Below are positions 44,040 to 52,181 of a stretch of 64,000 nt of DNA, one piece after another (the stretch's first letter is position 1; each line of letters starts with the position of its first letter). Under the pieces are notes generated by a model that was not told the origin of the DNA, did not search any database, and worked only from the letters and a program-made list of their open reading frames with translations. This DNA is from Psychroflexus sediminis. GTDB lineage: Bacteria; Bacteroidota; Bacteroidia; Flavobacteriales; Flavobacteriaceae. The position numbers were made by a program, and so were the translations under genes. Where the stretch lies: NCBI RefSeq assembly GCF_900099815.1, contig NZ_FNCW01000005.1:1-64000 (forward strand), in the 5' to 3' direction.

Positions 44040-44843
44040 CTAGTGTGTAAATTCTTTATAAACGATGTATATGCCCATGAGCAGGACAAACCAGCCAAAG
44101 CCTTTTTTGAGTTTACCGCCGTCAATAAATTTATTCAGCCAGATGCCCACAAAAATTCCGACGACCGAAAGTCCTGTAAATATTCCCAAAAAGACCCAAT
44201 CAATCTCCATATTTTGAACATCTCCAAGAAAACCAATCAAAGATTTGACAGCTATAATCAATAATGAGGTGGCTACTGCTTTTTTCATAGGGAGTTTGGC
44301 CAGTAATACCAGGGCAGGAATGATAAGAAAGCCCCCTCCTGCCCCTACGATTCCTGTAAGGAAACCCACGACAATACCTTCAACAATAATAAGCGGGTAA
44401 TTGTATTTCACCTCAACCTCGGCTTCCTCCAGTTCTTCCTTTTTGTCTTTGATCATGGAATAGGAGGCCAATACCATAATGAGTGCAAAAAACAGCATAA
44501 TACCTATGTCCTTGGTCACTTCGAAGCCCGAAACCGTAAATATGGACTCGGGTATGGCCGGAATGGCAAATTTACGGGTGAGGTAAACGGCAATAAAGGC
44601 AGGGATGGCAAAAACAGTGGCTGTTTTAAAATCGACGAGGCCTTTTTGCATATTCCTAAGCGCTCCTACAAGACTTGCTGTTCCTACTACAAAAAGAGAA
44701 TAGGCTGTAGCGGTAACCGGGTCTTCGGAAAGCAGATAAACCAACACGGGAACAGTAAGAATAGATCCGCCACCACCAATTAATCCAAGTACTACACCTA
44801 TGACAAGTGCCCCAAAATATCCTAGTAATTCTATTATTTCCAT
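44040..44843 (-). CDS. TSUP family anion exporter (TauE/SafE)
   Basis: A 267-residue membrane protein with two homologous halves, each starting with a Gly-rich motif: GLIGGGGSILTVPVLVYLL (about 18-36) and GIVGAGGGFLIIPALVLL (about 165-182). TSUP proteins move sulfite, sulfonates or related anions. I place the start at 44843, because the upstream in-frame ATG at 44870 lies inside the -7 element. The promoter has the same GTAAC-type operator as sqr, with identical spacing, so export of a sulfur compound is a reasonable inference. Confidence 0.87.
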   Translation of the reverse strand: MEIIELLGYFGALVIGVVLGLIGGGGSILTVPVLVYLLSEDPVTATAYSLFVVGTASLVGALRNMQKGLVDFKTATVFAIPAFIAVYLTRKFAIPAIPESIFTVSGFEVTKDIGIMLFFALIMVLASYSMIKDKKEELEEAEVEVKYNYPLIIVEGIVVGFLTGIVGAGGGFLIIPALVLLAKLPMKKAVATSLLIIAVKSLIGFLGDVQNMEIDWVFLGIFTGLSVVGIFVGIWLNKFIDGGKLKKGFGWFVLLMGIYIVYKEFTH

Positions 44844-44867
44844 GTGGTAAGTTACATTTTTAAGACG

Positions 44868-44911
44868 CAAAGATAGAACTCGACCTAAGCCCGGGCAGTA
44901 ACTTTGGTTAC
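44868..44911 (-). promoter_or_regulatory. GTAAC-type operator and -7 element before the TSUP gene
   Basis: On the minus strand GTAACCAAAGTTAC (44911-44898) is followed after exactly 22 bases by TATCTTTG (44875-44868), a perfect TAnnTTTG element. The start codon at 44843 follows 24 bases later. Confidence 0.8.
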
Positions 44912-44931
44912 ATTGAAAGTAGGGCTTTAAA

Positions 44932-44961
44932 TTGATTTTGAAAGATTATTATTTATCTTAG
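44932..44961 (+). promoter_or_regulatory. Bacteroidota promoter of the yqeY gene
   Basis: TTG (44932-44934), then 19 bases, then TATCTTAG (44954-44961), one base off TAnnTTTG. The ATG is at 44976. Confidence 0.55.
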
Positions 44962-44975
44962 CAAAAAAATAGGAA

Positions 44976-45425
44976 ATGGCACTAGAACAAGAGGTAATGC
45001 AAAAAATGAAAGAAGCGATGAAGGCTAAAGACACGGTCGCCCTGGCTTCTTTACGATCTATAAAAAGTGAAATTTTAAAAGCTAAAACGGCCACTTCTAG
45101 CAAAGAGGAGATGACTGAAGCTGAGGAGCTGAAACTGGTTCAAAAACTGGTAAAACAGAGAAAAGACAGTGCCGACTTATATCTGGAGCAAAACCGCAAG
45201 GATTTGGCTGATGCCGAATTGGAAGAGGCTAAAATCATCGAGCAATTTTTGCCGGCCCAGTTAAGCGAGGAGGAAATCAGTAAAGAAGTGAAAGCCATCA
45301 TCGCTGAAACCGGAGCTGAGTCTATGAAAGATATGGGAAAAGTAATGGGTTTAGCTTCTCAGCGCCTGGCTGGAAAAGCAGATGGCAAAACAATTTCCAA
45401 AATCGTTAAAGAGAACTTGTCTTAA
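44976..45425 (+). CDS. yqeY: GatB/YqeY domain protein
   Basis: A 149-residue helical protein of the YqeY family, related to the tail of GatB in the tRNA amidotransferase. Visible features are MQKMKEAMKAKDTVALASLRSIKSEI at the N-terminus and IEQFLPAQLSEEEI near residue 90. The role is probably tRNA-related but not settled. The length is typical. The tRNA-Arg gene follows after 63 bases. Confidence 0.9.
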   Translation: MALEQEVMQKMKEAMKAKDTVALASLRSIKSEILKAKTATSSKEEMTEAEELKLVQKLVKQRKDSADLYLEQNRKDLADAELEEAKIIEQFLPAQLSEEEISKEVKAIIAETGAESMKDMGKVMGLASQRLAGKADGKTISKIVKENLS

Positions 45426-45448
45426 AGCAGAATAGTATTGTATTTTTG
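45417..45448 (+). promoter_or_regulatory. Bacteroidota promoter of tRNA-Arg
   Basis: TTG (45417-45419), then 21 bases, then TATTTTTG (45441-45448), a full match to TTG-N19-23-TAnnTTTG. The tRNA begins 40 bases later. Confidence 0.7.
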
Positions 45449-45488
45449 CAATTCAAAATAACAGATTTCCGTGAACACGGAGATTGAA

Positions 45489-45562
45489 GGCCGCGTAGTT
45501 CAACTGAATAGAATATCAGATTTCGGCTCTGAGGGTTGGGGGTTTGAATCCCTCCGCGGTCA
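45489..45562 (+). tRNA. tRNA-Arg (anticodon TCG)
   Basis: The 74-base sequence folds as a cloverleaf. The acceptor stem is GGCCGCG with CGCGGTC (one G-T pair) and discriminator A45562. The anticodon stem is TCAGA/TCTGA with loop TTTCGGC, giving anticodon TCG. The T arm is GGGGG/CCCTC around TTTGAAT. CCA is not encoded. A terminator follows at 45583. No integrase or attachment-site duplication was seen next to it. Confidence 0.93.
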
Positions 45563-45582
45563 CGAATAAATACTTCAAAAAA

Positions 45583-45617
45583 GAAAAAACGCCAAGTTTA
45601 CTTGAGCGTTTTTTTGT
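45583..45617 (+). terminator. Terminator after tRNA-Arg
   Basis: AAAACGCCAAG pairs with CTTGAGCGTTTT (one bulge) around TTTA and ends in a run of T residues up to 45616. Confidence 0.8.
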
Positions 45618-45629
45618 TTGAAGTATTTT

Positions 45630-46034
45630 CAAAGCGGAACGCTTTGGGATGCGCGAAGCGAATCCTCGATGAACACAGCAAGCAGAAAACCACGCTTTTG
45701 CTCATAATGAATTTCTTTGTTACAGATACAAGCGAAAGCGGAACGCTTTGGGATGTACGTAGTGAATCCTTGCAAGCATGGGGTCTTAGGGTTTAGGCGG
45801 TAGGGTTTAGATTTTTGATTTGAGATTTTAGAAAAATAATTTGACCGGAATCCTAATCTGTGGTTTTCTAGTTTCAAAGCGGAACGCTTTGGGATGCACG
45901 CAGTGAATCCTTGTAAGCAAGAGGTTTTAGGCGGTAGGCTTTAGTGAACTTTAAGAACCAGGACGCTAGTCCGTGGTTTTTAATTTTCAAAGCGGAACGC
46001 TTTGGGATGCACGTAGTGAATCCTTGCAAACAAG
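45630..46034. repeat. Four-copy noncoding repeat field downstream of tRNA-Arg
   Basis: Copies of about 47 bases begin at 45630, 45734, 45875 and 45988. Each starts with the perfect palindrome AAAGCG-GAA-CGCTTT, then GGGATG, a variable ACG.AG.G region and GAATCCT(T)G. Between copies lie further shared pieces: GGACGCTAGTCCGTGGTTTT (from 45961 and 46119) and GGCGGTAGGGTTTAG (45797, with variants near 45931 and 46040). A decayed fifth copy is near 46144. The gap 45563-46304 holds nothing else but the terminators at its ends; short open frames across the repeats are not credible genes. Confidence 0.85.
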
Positions 46035-46240
46035 AGGTATTAGGTTTTAGGCTACAGGCTTTAGATTTTTTGACCTTCCCTAAATAACCTTAAGGTTTTA
46101 ATTAACATAAAGAATCAGGACGCTAGTCCGTGGTTTTCTATTTGCAAAGGGGGACGACAATGGTTATGCAATCCTGCTTATTTACGAATTAATCAAAAGT
46201 CGAATACTTATGAGGGGCGATTCCTGAGATTTAGTAAGAC

Positions 46241-46276
46241 AAAAAAAAGAAGCTGCCTCACCTATGAGACAGCTTC
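46241..46276 (-). terminator. Terminator after the outer-membrane barrel gene
   Basis: GAAGCTGCCTCA (46249-46260) pairs with TGAGACAGCTTC (46265-46276) with one mismatch, and eight A residues on the plus strand give a U run on the minus-strand transcript. It lies 29 bases past the stop. Confidence 0.88.
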
Positions 46277-46304
46277 CTTCGTGATGCAGGGTATCGAATC
46301 TAGG

Positions 46305-48725
46305 CTAATCACCTCCTGCTCTCTTGAGCTCTTCCAATGCGGCTTCCTGCCTTTTGCTTTCAAACTTGCTGCCAGAACTAAAGTTATAGCGTAAGGTTAA
46401 TCGAACCGACTGGTCAAACATATACTGGCTTAATTTGTTCAGGTTATTATTGATTCGTGAACTTGCCGTTATGGTTTGGGTTCTGAACAGGTCTGTAAAA
46501 GCCAGGTTGACATCCAGCTTATCCTGCATAAATGATTTTTTGAAACCTGTATCTATCCCCCATCTGCTTTTAATCCTATATAATCCATAAGCCATAGGAC
46601 TTGTATAAGACGCATTAATCTCCCATGAAATATCATAGGGTAAACTGATTTGATGATTGGATCGCGCTATAATCGAAAACTGTTCGTTTTCTAATTCCTC
46701 TCCATTGATCTGAGTATTGAAATACTGATAGGAAGCCACCAGGTTATTGTCCATTCTCCAGCCTTTGGTGATTCTAAGTGGTGCTATCAATGTCGCACTA
46801 AAATTTTTGTTGCGATCTATATTTCGAAAAGCAAAAGCCGTTTGATTGGTTTCTTCATTCTGAATAGGAACCTCTATAATAAAATCCTTAGAATATTGTG
46901 CGCCTAGAATCAGATTGTATTTATTCTTATAGGTTTGCGTAAGCTGAAACGAATTGGTATACTGAGGTCTTAAATCAGGATTACCCTCTACGTAAGAATA
47001 CGGATCAAGATAAAAAATAAAGGGGTTCAGTCTTTCATAATTTGGTCTTGTAATCCTGCGGCTTAAGGAATAAGATACCTTGTAATCTTCAGAAATATTT
47101 TGCTGCACAAAAAGACTTGGAAATAAGTCCAAGTACTCACGAGGCGTCCTCTTATCCAAGGTAGCTGAATATCCCTCGGCGACGGTTTGCTCGAGTCTAA
47201 GACCCGCCTGAAGGTTCCAGGTTTCGTTAAATTTTTTACTAAAACTACCATAAGCGGCATAGATATTTTCATCGTATGAGAATCTATTACTAAGGTCCGG
47301 GTCTATTATACGCTCATTGTTTATGATTTCGTAAAATTCCAGCGTACTTCTGGACTTCACTTGACTTGCCTTAGCTCCAAATTCCAGTTTAGCAGCATTT
47401 GGCAAAGGCAACCCAAGATCCACTCTGGCAGCATAGATATCATATTCAGAAAAATTATCAGTCCCCAGTCTTTCCGTTTCACTATCAGACGGGCTGAAGG
47501 TAAATACATTGGTAAAGGTCGTATTGACATCTTTATTGAGCTTGACATAGTCAAGGTCGGCAGAAAGATTTGAGCCTACAGTATCCAGTTTCCACTGGTA
47601 ATGCATGTTCATAGAGGCGTTATAAAACTCATCTTCCAAATGGTTTCTGGCATCGATAAAAGAGGGGGCACCTGCAGCAGGGTTGAGGGTAACCTCATTG
47701 TCCCAGTCATTTTCACCATTTTGATAGGTTAAGTTTCCCGTCACCCCTACACTATGCCTTTCGTTGATTTCATAATCTGTTCCCATTCGAAGAGAAGGAG
47801 TATAAAAAAATCTGGTTTCTTTTCCATTTTGATTGATGCGTGTTACACCTTCTTCCAGGTCAAAGGTTCTGAAGATCGTCTGTTCTCTGAATCTGCCATC
47901 TTTGGAAGCATCCAGATTCACAAAAGAATTCCATTTCCCTTTTTTATAATTCAGGTTGATGCCTGTATTATATAAGGAAAAACCGTTGTACTCATATCCG
48001 GCATATGCACTACCATTCATACCGCTGAGCTTGTTCTTTTTAAGAATGACATTAAGAATTCCAGCCGTCCCTTCCGCTTCATACTTGGCAGAAGGATTGC
48101 TTATAATCTCAATGTTTTTTATATTTTCTGAGGACATACCTTTCAGTAAGCTCTGTAATTCATTAGAAGAGAGATAGGTTGGACGTCCGTCAATCATCAC
48201 CGCAACGTTTGCTTTTCCGTTGAGTTGCAAATCTCCGTTCTGGTCCAGCCAGACTCCGGGAGACTTGGCCAGCACTTCGTAAGCGGATGTTCCAGAAGCC
48301 ATCACAGTCCCTGCCACATTAACAACCAGTTTATCGGCCTTCACTTCTATGCGGGGACGTTCGGCAATCACCAAGACTTCGTCAAGAGAATTTTCCTCAA
48401 CGTGTAAGGTGATTACACCAAAATCCTTTTGAAAACTCGTGTTTTCAACTTTGAATGCTTCGGTTTTTACCGATTGGAATCCGATGGTAGAAAATTCAAG
48501 AAAATAAGCTCCATCTTCTGGAGTATCAATATTAAAATTTCCATTCATATCTGTTGCACCGCCTGATACGATAGTAGAATCTTTTACCTTAAGAACCACC
48601 ACATTGGCAAAAGGTATAGTTTCACTTTGTGCATCCTGGACAAGGCCTGTTAATTTTCCTTGAGCAAGTCCTGCACCTGATATAAGTAAGCTTATGAGAA
48701 TGAGTAGTGTTCGATACGTTTTCAT
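46305..48725 (-). CDS. Outer-membrane beta-barrel protein with TonB-receptor-like plug
   Basis: An 806-residue protein with a signal peptide (about 1-21), a carboxypeptidase-like domain (about 25-105), a plug-like domain (about 130-230, with VAVMIDGRPTYLSSNELQSLLKGMSSENIKNIEI) and an OMP_b-brl_3 type barrel to the C-terminus. It lacks a clear TonB box. Such proteins may be transporters or peptide receptors. The ATG at 48725 is used; the codon before it is a GTG. A LytS/LytTR system is divergent upstream, but a regulatory link is only positional. The 296-base gap 48726-49021 shows no further gene and should hold both promoters. Confidence 0.82.
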   Translation of the reverse strand: MKTYRTLLILISLLISGAGLAQGKLTGLVQDAQSETIPFANVVVLKVKDSTIVSGGATDMNGNFNIDTPEDGAYFLEFSTIGFQSVKTEAFKVENTSFQKDFGVITLHVEENSLDEVLVIAERPRIEVKADKLVVNVAGTVMASGTSAYEVLAKSPGVWLDQNGDLQLNGKANVAVMIDGRPTYLSSNELQSLLKGMSSENIKNIEIISNPSAKYEAEGTAGILNVILKKNKLSGMNGSAYAGYEYNGFSLYNTGINLNYKKGKWNSFVNLDASKDGRFREQTIFRTFDLEEGVTRINQNGKETRFFYTPSLRMGTDYEINERHSVGVTGNLTYQNGENDWDNEVTLNPAAGAPSFIDARNHLEDEFYNASMNMHYQWKLDTVGSNLSADLDYVKLNKDVNTTFTNVFTFSPSDSETERLGTDNFSEYDIYAARVDLGLPLPNAAKLEFGAKASQVKSRSTLEFYEIINNERIIDPDLSNRFSYDENIYAAYGSFSKKFNETWNLQAGLRLEQTVAEGYSATLDKRTPREYLDLFPSLFVQQNISEDYKVSYSLSRRITRPNYERLNPFIFYLDPYSYVEGNPDLRPQYTNSFQLTQTYKNKYNLILGAQYSKDFIIEVPIQNEETNQTAFAFRNIDRNKNFSATLIAPLRITKGWRMDNNLVASYQYFNTQINGEELENEQFSIIARSNHQISLPYDISWEINASYTSPMAYGLYRIKSRWGIDTGFKKSFMQDKLDVNLAFTDLFRTQTITASSRINNNLNKLSQYMFDQSVRLTLRYNFSSGSKFESKRQEAALEELKRAGGD

Positions 48726-49021
48726 CACTTTAAATTTTTAGGGTTAAACAATTTTATTTCAGCTGATACGACAAAGATGTATCGACATCTCCACTGCTGA
48801 AACCCTTTTTCTGTGAAACGGGATATGTAAGGAATGAATCGGTATATAAGTCGGTTAAATCTGAAGCACTAGTTAATTGCATTACAACAATTTTCACCCA
48901 GAGGAGTTGTTTCTTGTTATTATCCTATTTTAAGAAAAAAGAATAATACTTATATTTACCAAAAATGCTATGGATACAGATGCCCGTAAGCTCTTGAAAT
49001 AAGTATTTCAATTCAACCTAT

Positions 49022-50095
49022 ATGTCCAAAAAAGGCCAGTCTAAAATTTCTTCATTTTTCAGAATCATAGGCATTGCTTTATTGACGACTGTGCTATTAA
49101 ATGCAATTATACTTCTTGTTCATTATGGTTCGCTACTGTATGATCATGAGGGGCAACTTATTTATAAACAAATCATCCCCCAGGAGATTTTATTAACTTT
49201 TCTCTTTCTACTCAGCCTTTTTTGGTCTCATTCTAAAATTTCAGATTATTTCAATTCTTCAATTTTCTTAGAAAGAAAGCCAGTTCACAAAGCCATCATC
49301 GAAATTCTAACAGTGGTTTTGATTTCGTTACTATTGCTTCATTTAGTTCTTTTTATTCCATTCAATCTTCTTTATCCAGATGTTGATCCCATTCCTGAGC
49401 AATTGCGAACTGCCTATGTCTTAACCTGTTTTTTCTCTCTCTTCTTTTACTTTTTCGTAGAGCGAGAAAAAAGTCAAAAAATATTTCAGGCAGAACTCAT
49501 CAGGTCTGCTCAGCTTCAAAAAGAGAATTTTCAGGCTCAGCTCCAGCATTTAAAAAACCAGGTCAATCCTCATTTTCTGTTTAACTCTTTAAACGTTTTA
49601 GGATCACTCATCAAAAAAGATCGAGCACAGGCGGTTGTATTCGTGAACAGGTTATCTGATGTCTATCGGGCTTTTCTTGATTTTAGCGATCAACAGCTGA
49701 TTCCCCTGGAAAAAGAGTTAGAACTGACTAAAGCCTATATCTATCTTTTGAGTACAAGATTTGGCTCTAACATCAGGTTTGATATCGATGTGGAAAGCAA
49801 GTATCTATCCTGCCAGCTGCCTCCGGGTTCCCTGCAAATGCTAGTAGAAAATGCAGTTAAGCACAATGCGTCTACGATCCGAAATCCGCTCATCATCTCT
49901 GTTTTTACAGAGCATCAAAAGCTTGTGGTCCATAATAACATCAGGCCCCGGAAAGAAGGGGTTAAGTCCACGGGCAGTGGATTGGTAAATATTAAAAAAA
50001 GATACCGATTTCTTTCCAACCAGGAGGTAGAATTAAAAGAGAACAGCTCCGAATTTACGGTCAAGCTTCCATTATTAAAAGCTGAAAAACAATGA
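49022..50095 (+). CDS. LytS-type sensor histidine kinase
   Basis: A 357-residue kinase with four predicted membrane helices (about 14-34, 53-71, 86-112 and 124-144), a short linker helix and a LytS/YehU-type kinase core. The H-box is KNQVNPHFLFNSLN with phospho-acceptor His184, the N-box is LVENAVKHN and the G-box is GSGLVNIKKRY. All are intact. The stop overlaps the response-regulator start (ATGA), so the two are made together. Confidence 0.92.
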   Translation: MSKKGQSKISSFFRIIGIALLTTVLLNAIILLVHYGSLLYDHEGQLIYKQIIPQEILLTFLFLLSLFWSHSKISDYFNSSIFLERKPVHKAIIEILTVVLISLLLLHLVLFIPFNLLYPDVDPIPEQLRTAYVLTCFFSLFFYFFVEREKSQKIFQAELIRSAQLQKENFQAQLQHLKNQVNPHFLFNSLNVLGSLIKKDRAQAVVFVNRLSDVYRAFLDFSDQQLIPLEKELELTKAYIYLLSTRFGSNIRFDIDVESKYLSCQLPPGSLQMLVENAVKHNASTIRNPLIISVFTEHQKLVVHNNIRPRKEGVKSTGSGLVNIKKRYRFLSNQEVELKENSSEFTVKLPLLKAEKQ

Positions 50096-50862
50096 AGATC
50101 CTAATCATAGAAGATGAACAGCACGCCGCTGAATCCCTTGAAGAACTTATTCTCGAGCTAAGGCCACAGGTAATTATTCTCGCTTCATTAAGCTCTGTAG
50201 AAGATTCTATAGACTGGCTTAGCAGCCATCCTTCACCTGACCTTATTTTTTCGGACATACAGCTCTCTGATGGTAACAGTTTTGAAATATTTAGAGAAAT
50301 AGATCCGGGCTGCCCTGTTATTTTCACGACCGCCTTTAATGAATACGCCTTAGAAGCCTTCAAAGTGAACAGCATCGACTATCTCTTAAAACCTATCAAA
50401 AAAAGAGAGGTCGGTAAAGCCATTAAAAAATTCGAGGATTTGTATCAACATCAGGTAGTTGAGGAACTGAATAACCTGAAAAAGCTATTGGCGAATACGG
50501 AAGCGACCTCAACACAGACCCTGAAAAAATCACGGTTTCTCGCCAAAAGCGGTCAGACACTCGTATCCATACCCTCAAAGGATGTGGCTTATTTTCAAGC
50601 TGAAGACGGCGTCGTCTTCCTGTATGATTTCAAAGGTAAACGCTATATTGTCAACCAAACCTTAGAGGAGCTAACTGAAGACACCGACTCCAATTCTTTT
50701 TTCAGGGTTAATCGCCAGTACCTTGTACATATCGATTCAGTTAAAGAAGCGCATTCTTATTTCAAAGGACGTTTGAAACTGGAACTGAATCCTGCAGGTC
50801 ATGACGATATTATCATCAGCAGCAATAAGTCCAATTTATTTAAGAAATGGCTTGATCAATAG
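50092..50862 (+). CDS. LytTR-family response regulator
   Basis: A 256-residue regulator with a receiver domain (1-120; phospho-acceptor Asp in IFSDIQLSDG near residue 57, Lys in LLKPIKK near 103) and a C-terminal LytTR DNA-binding domain (about 150-256, FFRVNRQYLVHIDSVKE). It overlaps the kinase gene by four bases. A second kinase-like gene follows after 38 bases. Targets are unknown. Confidence 0.92.
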   Translation: MKILIIEDEQHAAESLEELILELRPQVIILASLSSVEDSIDWLSSHPSPDLIFSDIQLSDGNSFEIFREIDPGCPVIFTTAFNEYALEAFKVNSIDYLLKPIKKREVGKAIKKFEDLYQHQVVEELNNLKKLLANTEATSTQTLKKSRFLAKSGQTLVSIPSKDVAYFQAEDGVVFLYDFKGKRYIVNQTLEELTEDTDSNSFFRVNRQYLVHIDSVKEAHSYFKGRLKLELNPAGHDDIIISSNKSNLFKKWLDQ

Positions 50863-50900
50863 AAAAACGTATTTAAGTAAAATGAAAATATAAGACTTGG

Positions 50901-52016
50901 ATGGAAGCAAATCAAGTAAGTCAGCAAAATCAATCTCCAGAATCCGTATGGAATAAGTTTCCGTTTTGGATTCGCCGCATTGCTATTGCAGCCATCATAA
51001 CTATATCTATACATTTGTCTTTTTCGTTTATCATCCGGGGCACATTTATAAGTGATTTAGATATAACCGATGCTATTGAACTCCCTTTTTCTTTCTTATA
51101 CATCCTTGCTCTATTTTGGATCTATCCCTGGATAAGTCGAATGGTGCATTCGGCTTTTCTAAGCAGAGTAAAGAAAATTTATGTCAAATTTATTGAGGGT
51201 TTCACAGTAGTGGTGACCACCGTACTGCTAACCCTGCTGGTAAGACTTTTTCCACTCTGGCTGGCGCTTCTTTTTATCAACTCAGTCCAGGATGATATCA
51301 ATCTGGGCTTCAGTCCCGATCAAGTGCGCAGGAGCTTTATCATCCATGCCATTATTGGTTTATTCTTTTACTATTTTGTGGAAAGGCAGCGCATTCGCAA
51401 ACAGTTACAAAAGGAACAACTACAGCGCGCACAGTTACAAAAGGAAAAATTCAGAGTTGACCTGGAAAATCTGAAAGATCAGGTCAATCCAGAATTTTTG
51501 TTTAATAGCCTGAATTTTTTAGATAAATTCATTCAGGAAAATCCAAAACAGGCTGAAGAATTTGTGGAGCGTTTATCCAATGTGTATCGCTCTTTTTTGA
51601 ATCGACAGGAAGAATTGATATCATTGGAAGACGAGGCCTTAAAGCTGAAGGATTATCTTTATCTCCTCCACTGCCGTTTCAAAGACAAGATTAGTTTTAA
51701 AATGGAAATTGAAAAAGGAGCAGCACAACACGTCTTGCCCCCCGGTGCGCTTCAAAGCCTTATTGAAAATTTCATCACTGGTATTCGCTTTGAAAAAGAG
51801 GCCATTCTGCTTATTACAATCCATGCAAGTGACCAACAATCCATTTTAAAAATCGGTTTTAATACTCCGCTCCATACAAACGTATCCATGGATTCCGTCT
51901 TGAAAAACCTCAATAAACGCTATGGGTATTTTACAACACGAAACCTTGAACTTAAAAAAACCAAAACCGGTACACAGGTAAGTCTTCCACTTCTAAAACT
52001 CGAGAAAAGGATGTGA
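50901..52016 (+). CDS. Degenerate LytS-type kinase (pseudokinase)
   Basis: A 371-residue paralogue of the kinase at 49022, with the same four-helix membrane part and the same core order. Key residues are altered. The H-box reads KDQVNPEFLFNSLN, with Glu198 (bases 51492-51494) where His should be. The N-box Asn-Ala-x-Lys-His-Asn is replaced by ENFITGI. The G-box GSGLGNI-type motif is replaced by MDSVLKNLNKRY. The frame is open and the rest is well conserved, so the protein is probably kept as a non-catalytic partner, for example a dimer partner or antagonist of the active kinase. That role is inferred. Confidence 0.88.
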   Translation: MEANQVSQQNQSPESVWNKFPFWIRRIAIAAIITISIHLSFSFIIRGTFISDLDITDAIELPFSFLYILALFWIYPWISRMVHSAFLSRVKKIYVKFIEGFTVVVTTVLLTLLVRLFPLWLALLFINSVQDDINLGFSPDQVRRSFIIHAIIGLFFYYFVERQRIRKQLQKEQLQRAQLQKEKFRVDLENLKDQVNPEFLFNSLNFLDKFIQENPKQAEEFVERLSNVYRSFLNRQEELISLEDEALKLKDYLYLLHCRFKDKISFKMEIEKGAAQHVLPPGALQSLIENFITGIRFEKEAILLITIHASDQQSILKIGFNTPLHTNVSMDSVLKNLNKRYGYFTTRNLELKKTKTGTQVSLPLLKLEKRM

Positions 52017-52181
52017 TAAAATAGCATCAATAATCCATTTTGATTGTTAAGGAATTTTACTAACGCATCGGGGCAATCCTATTCTTAGATAACTCGAATA
52101 CGTACTTACAAAGTGTAGAAAAACTTAGCGAGTCAAATCATTTTCGTTAACTTTCACTTTTGGTTTTTTAAATTTTAAAAC

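Noticed and set aside
44844-44870. Upstream ATG for the TSUP gene
   Set aside because: It lies within the predicted -7 element, so the mRNA would not contain it.
45489-45630. Integration site at tRNA-Arg
   Set aside because: No integrase gene, no direct repeat of the tRNA 3' end and no phage genes were seen nearby.
45602-45877. Short open frames on both strands across the repeat field
   Set aside because: They run through repeated noncoding units, have no conserved protein features and no plausible start context.
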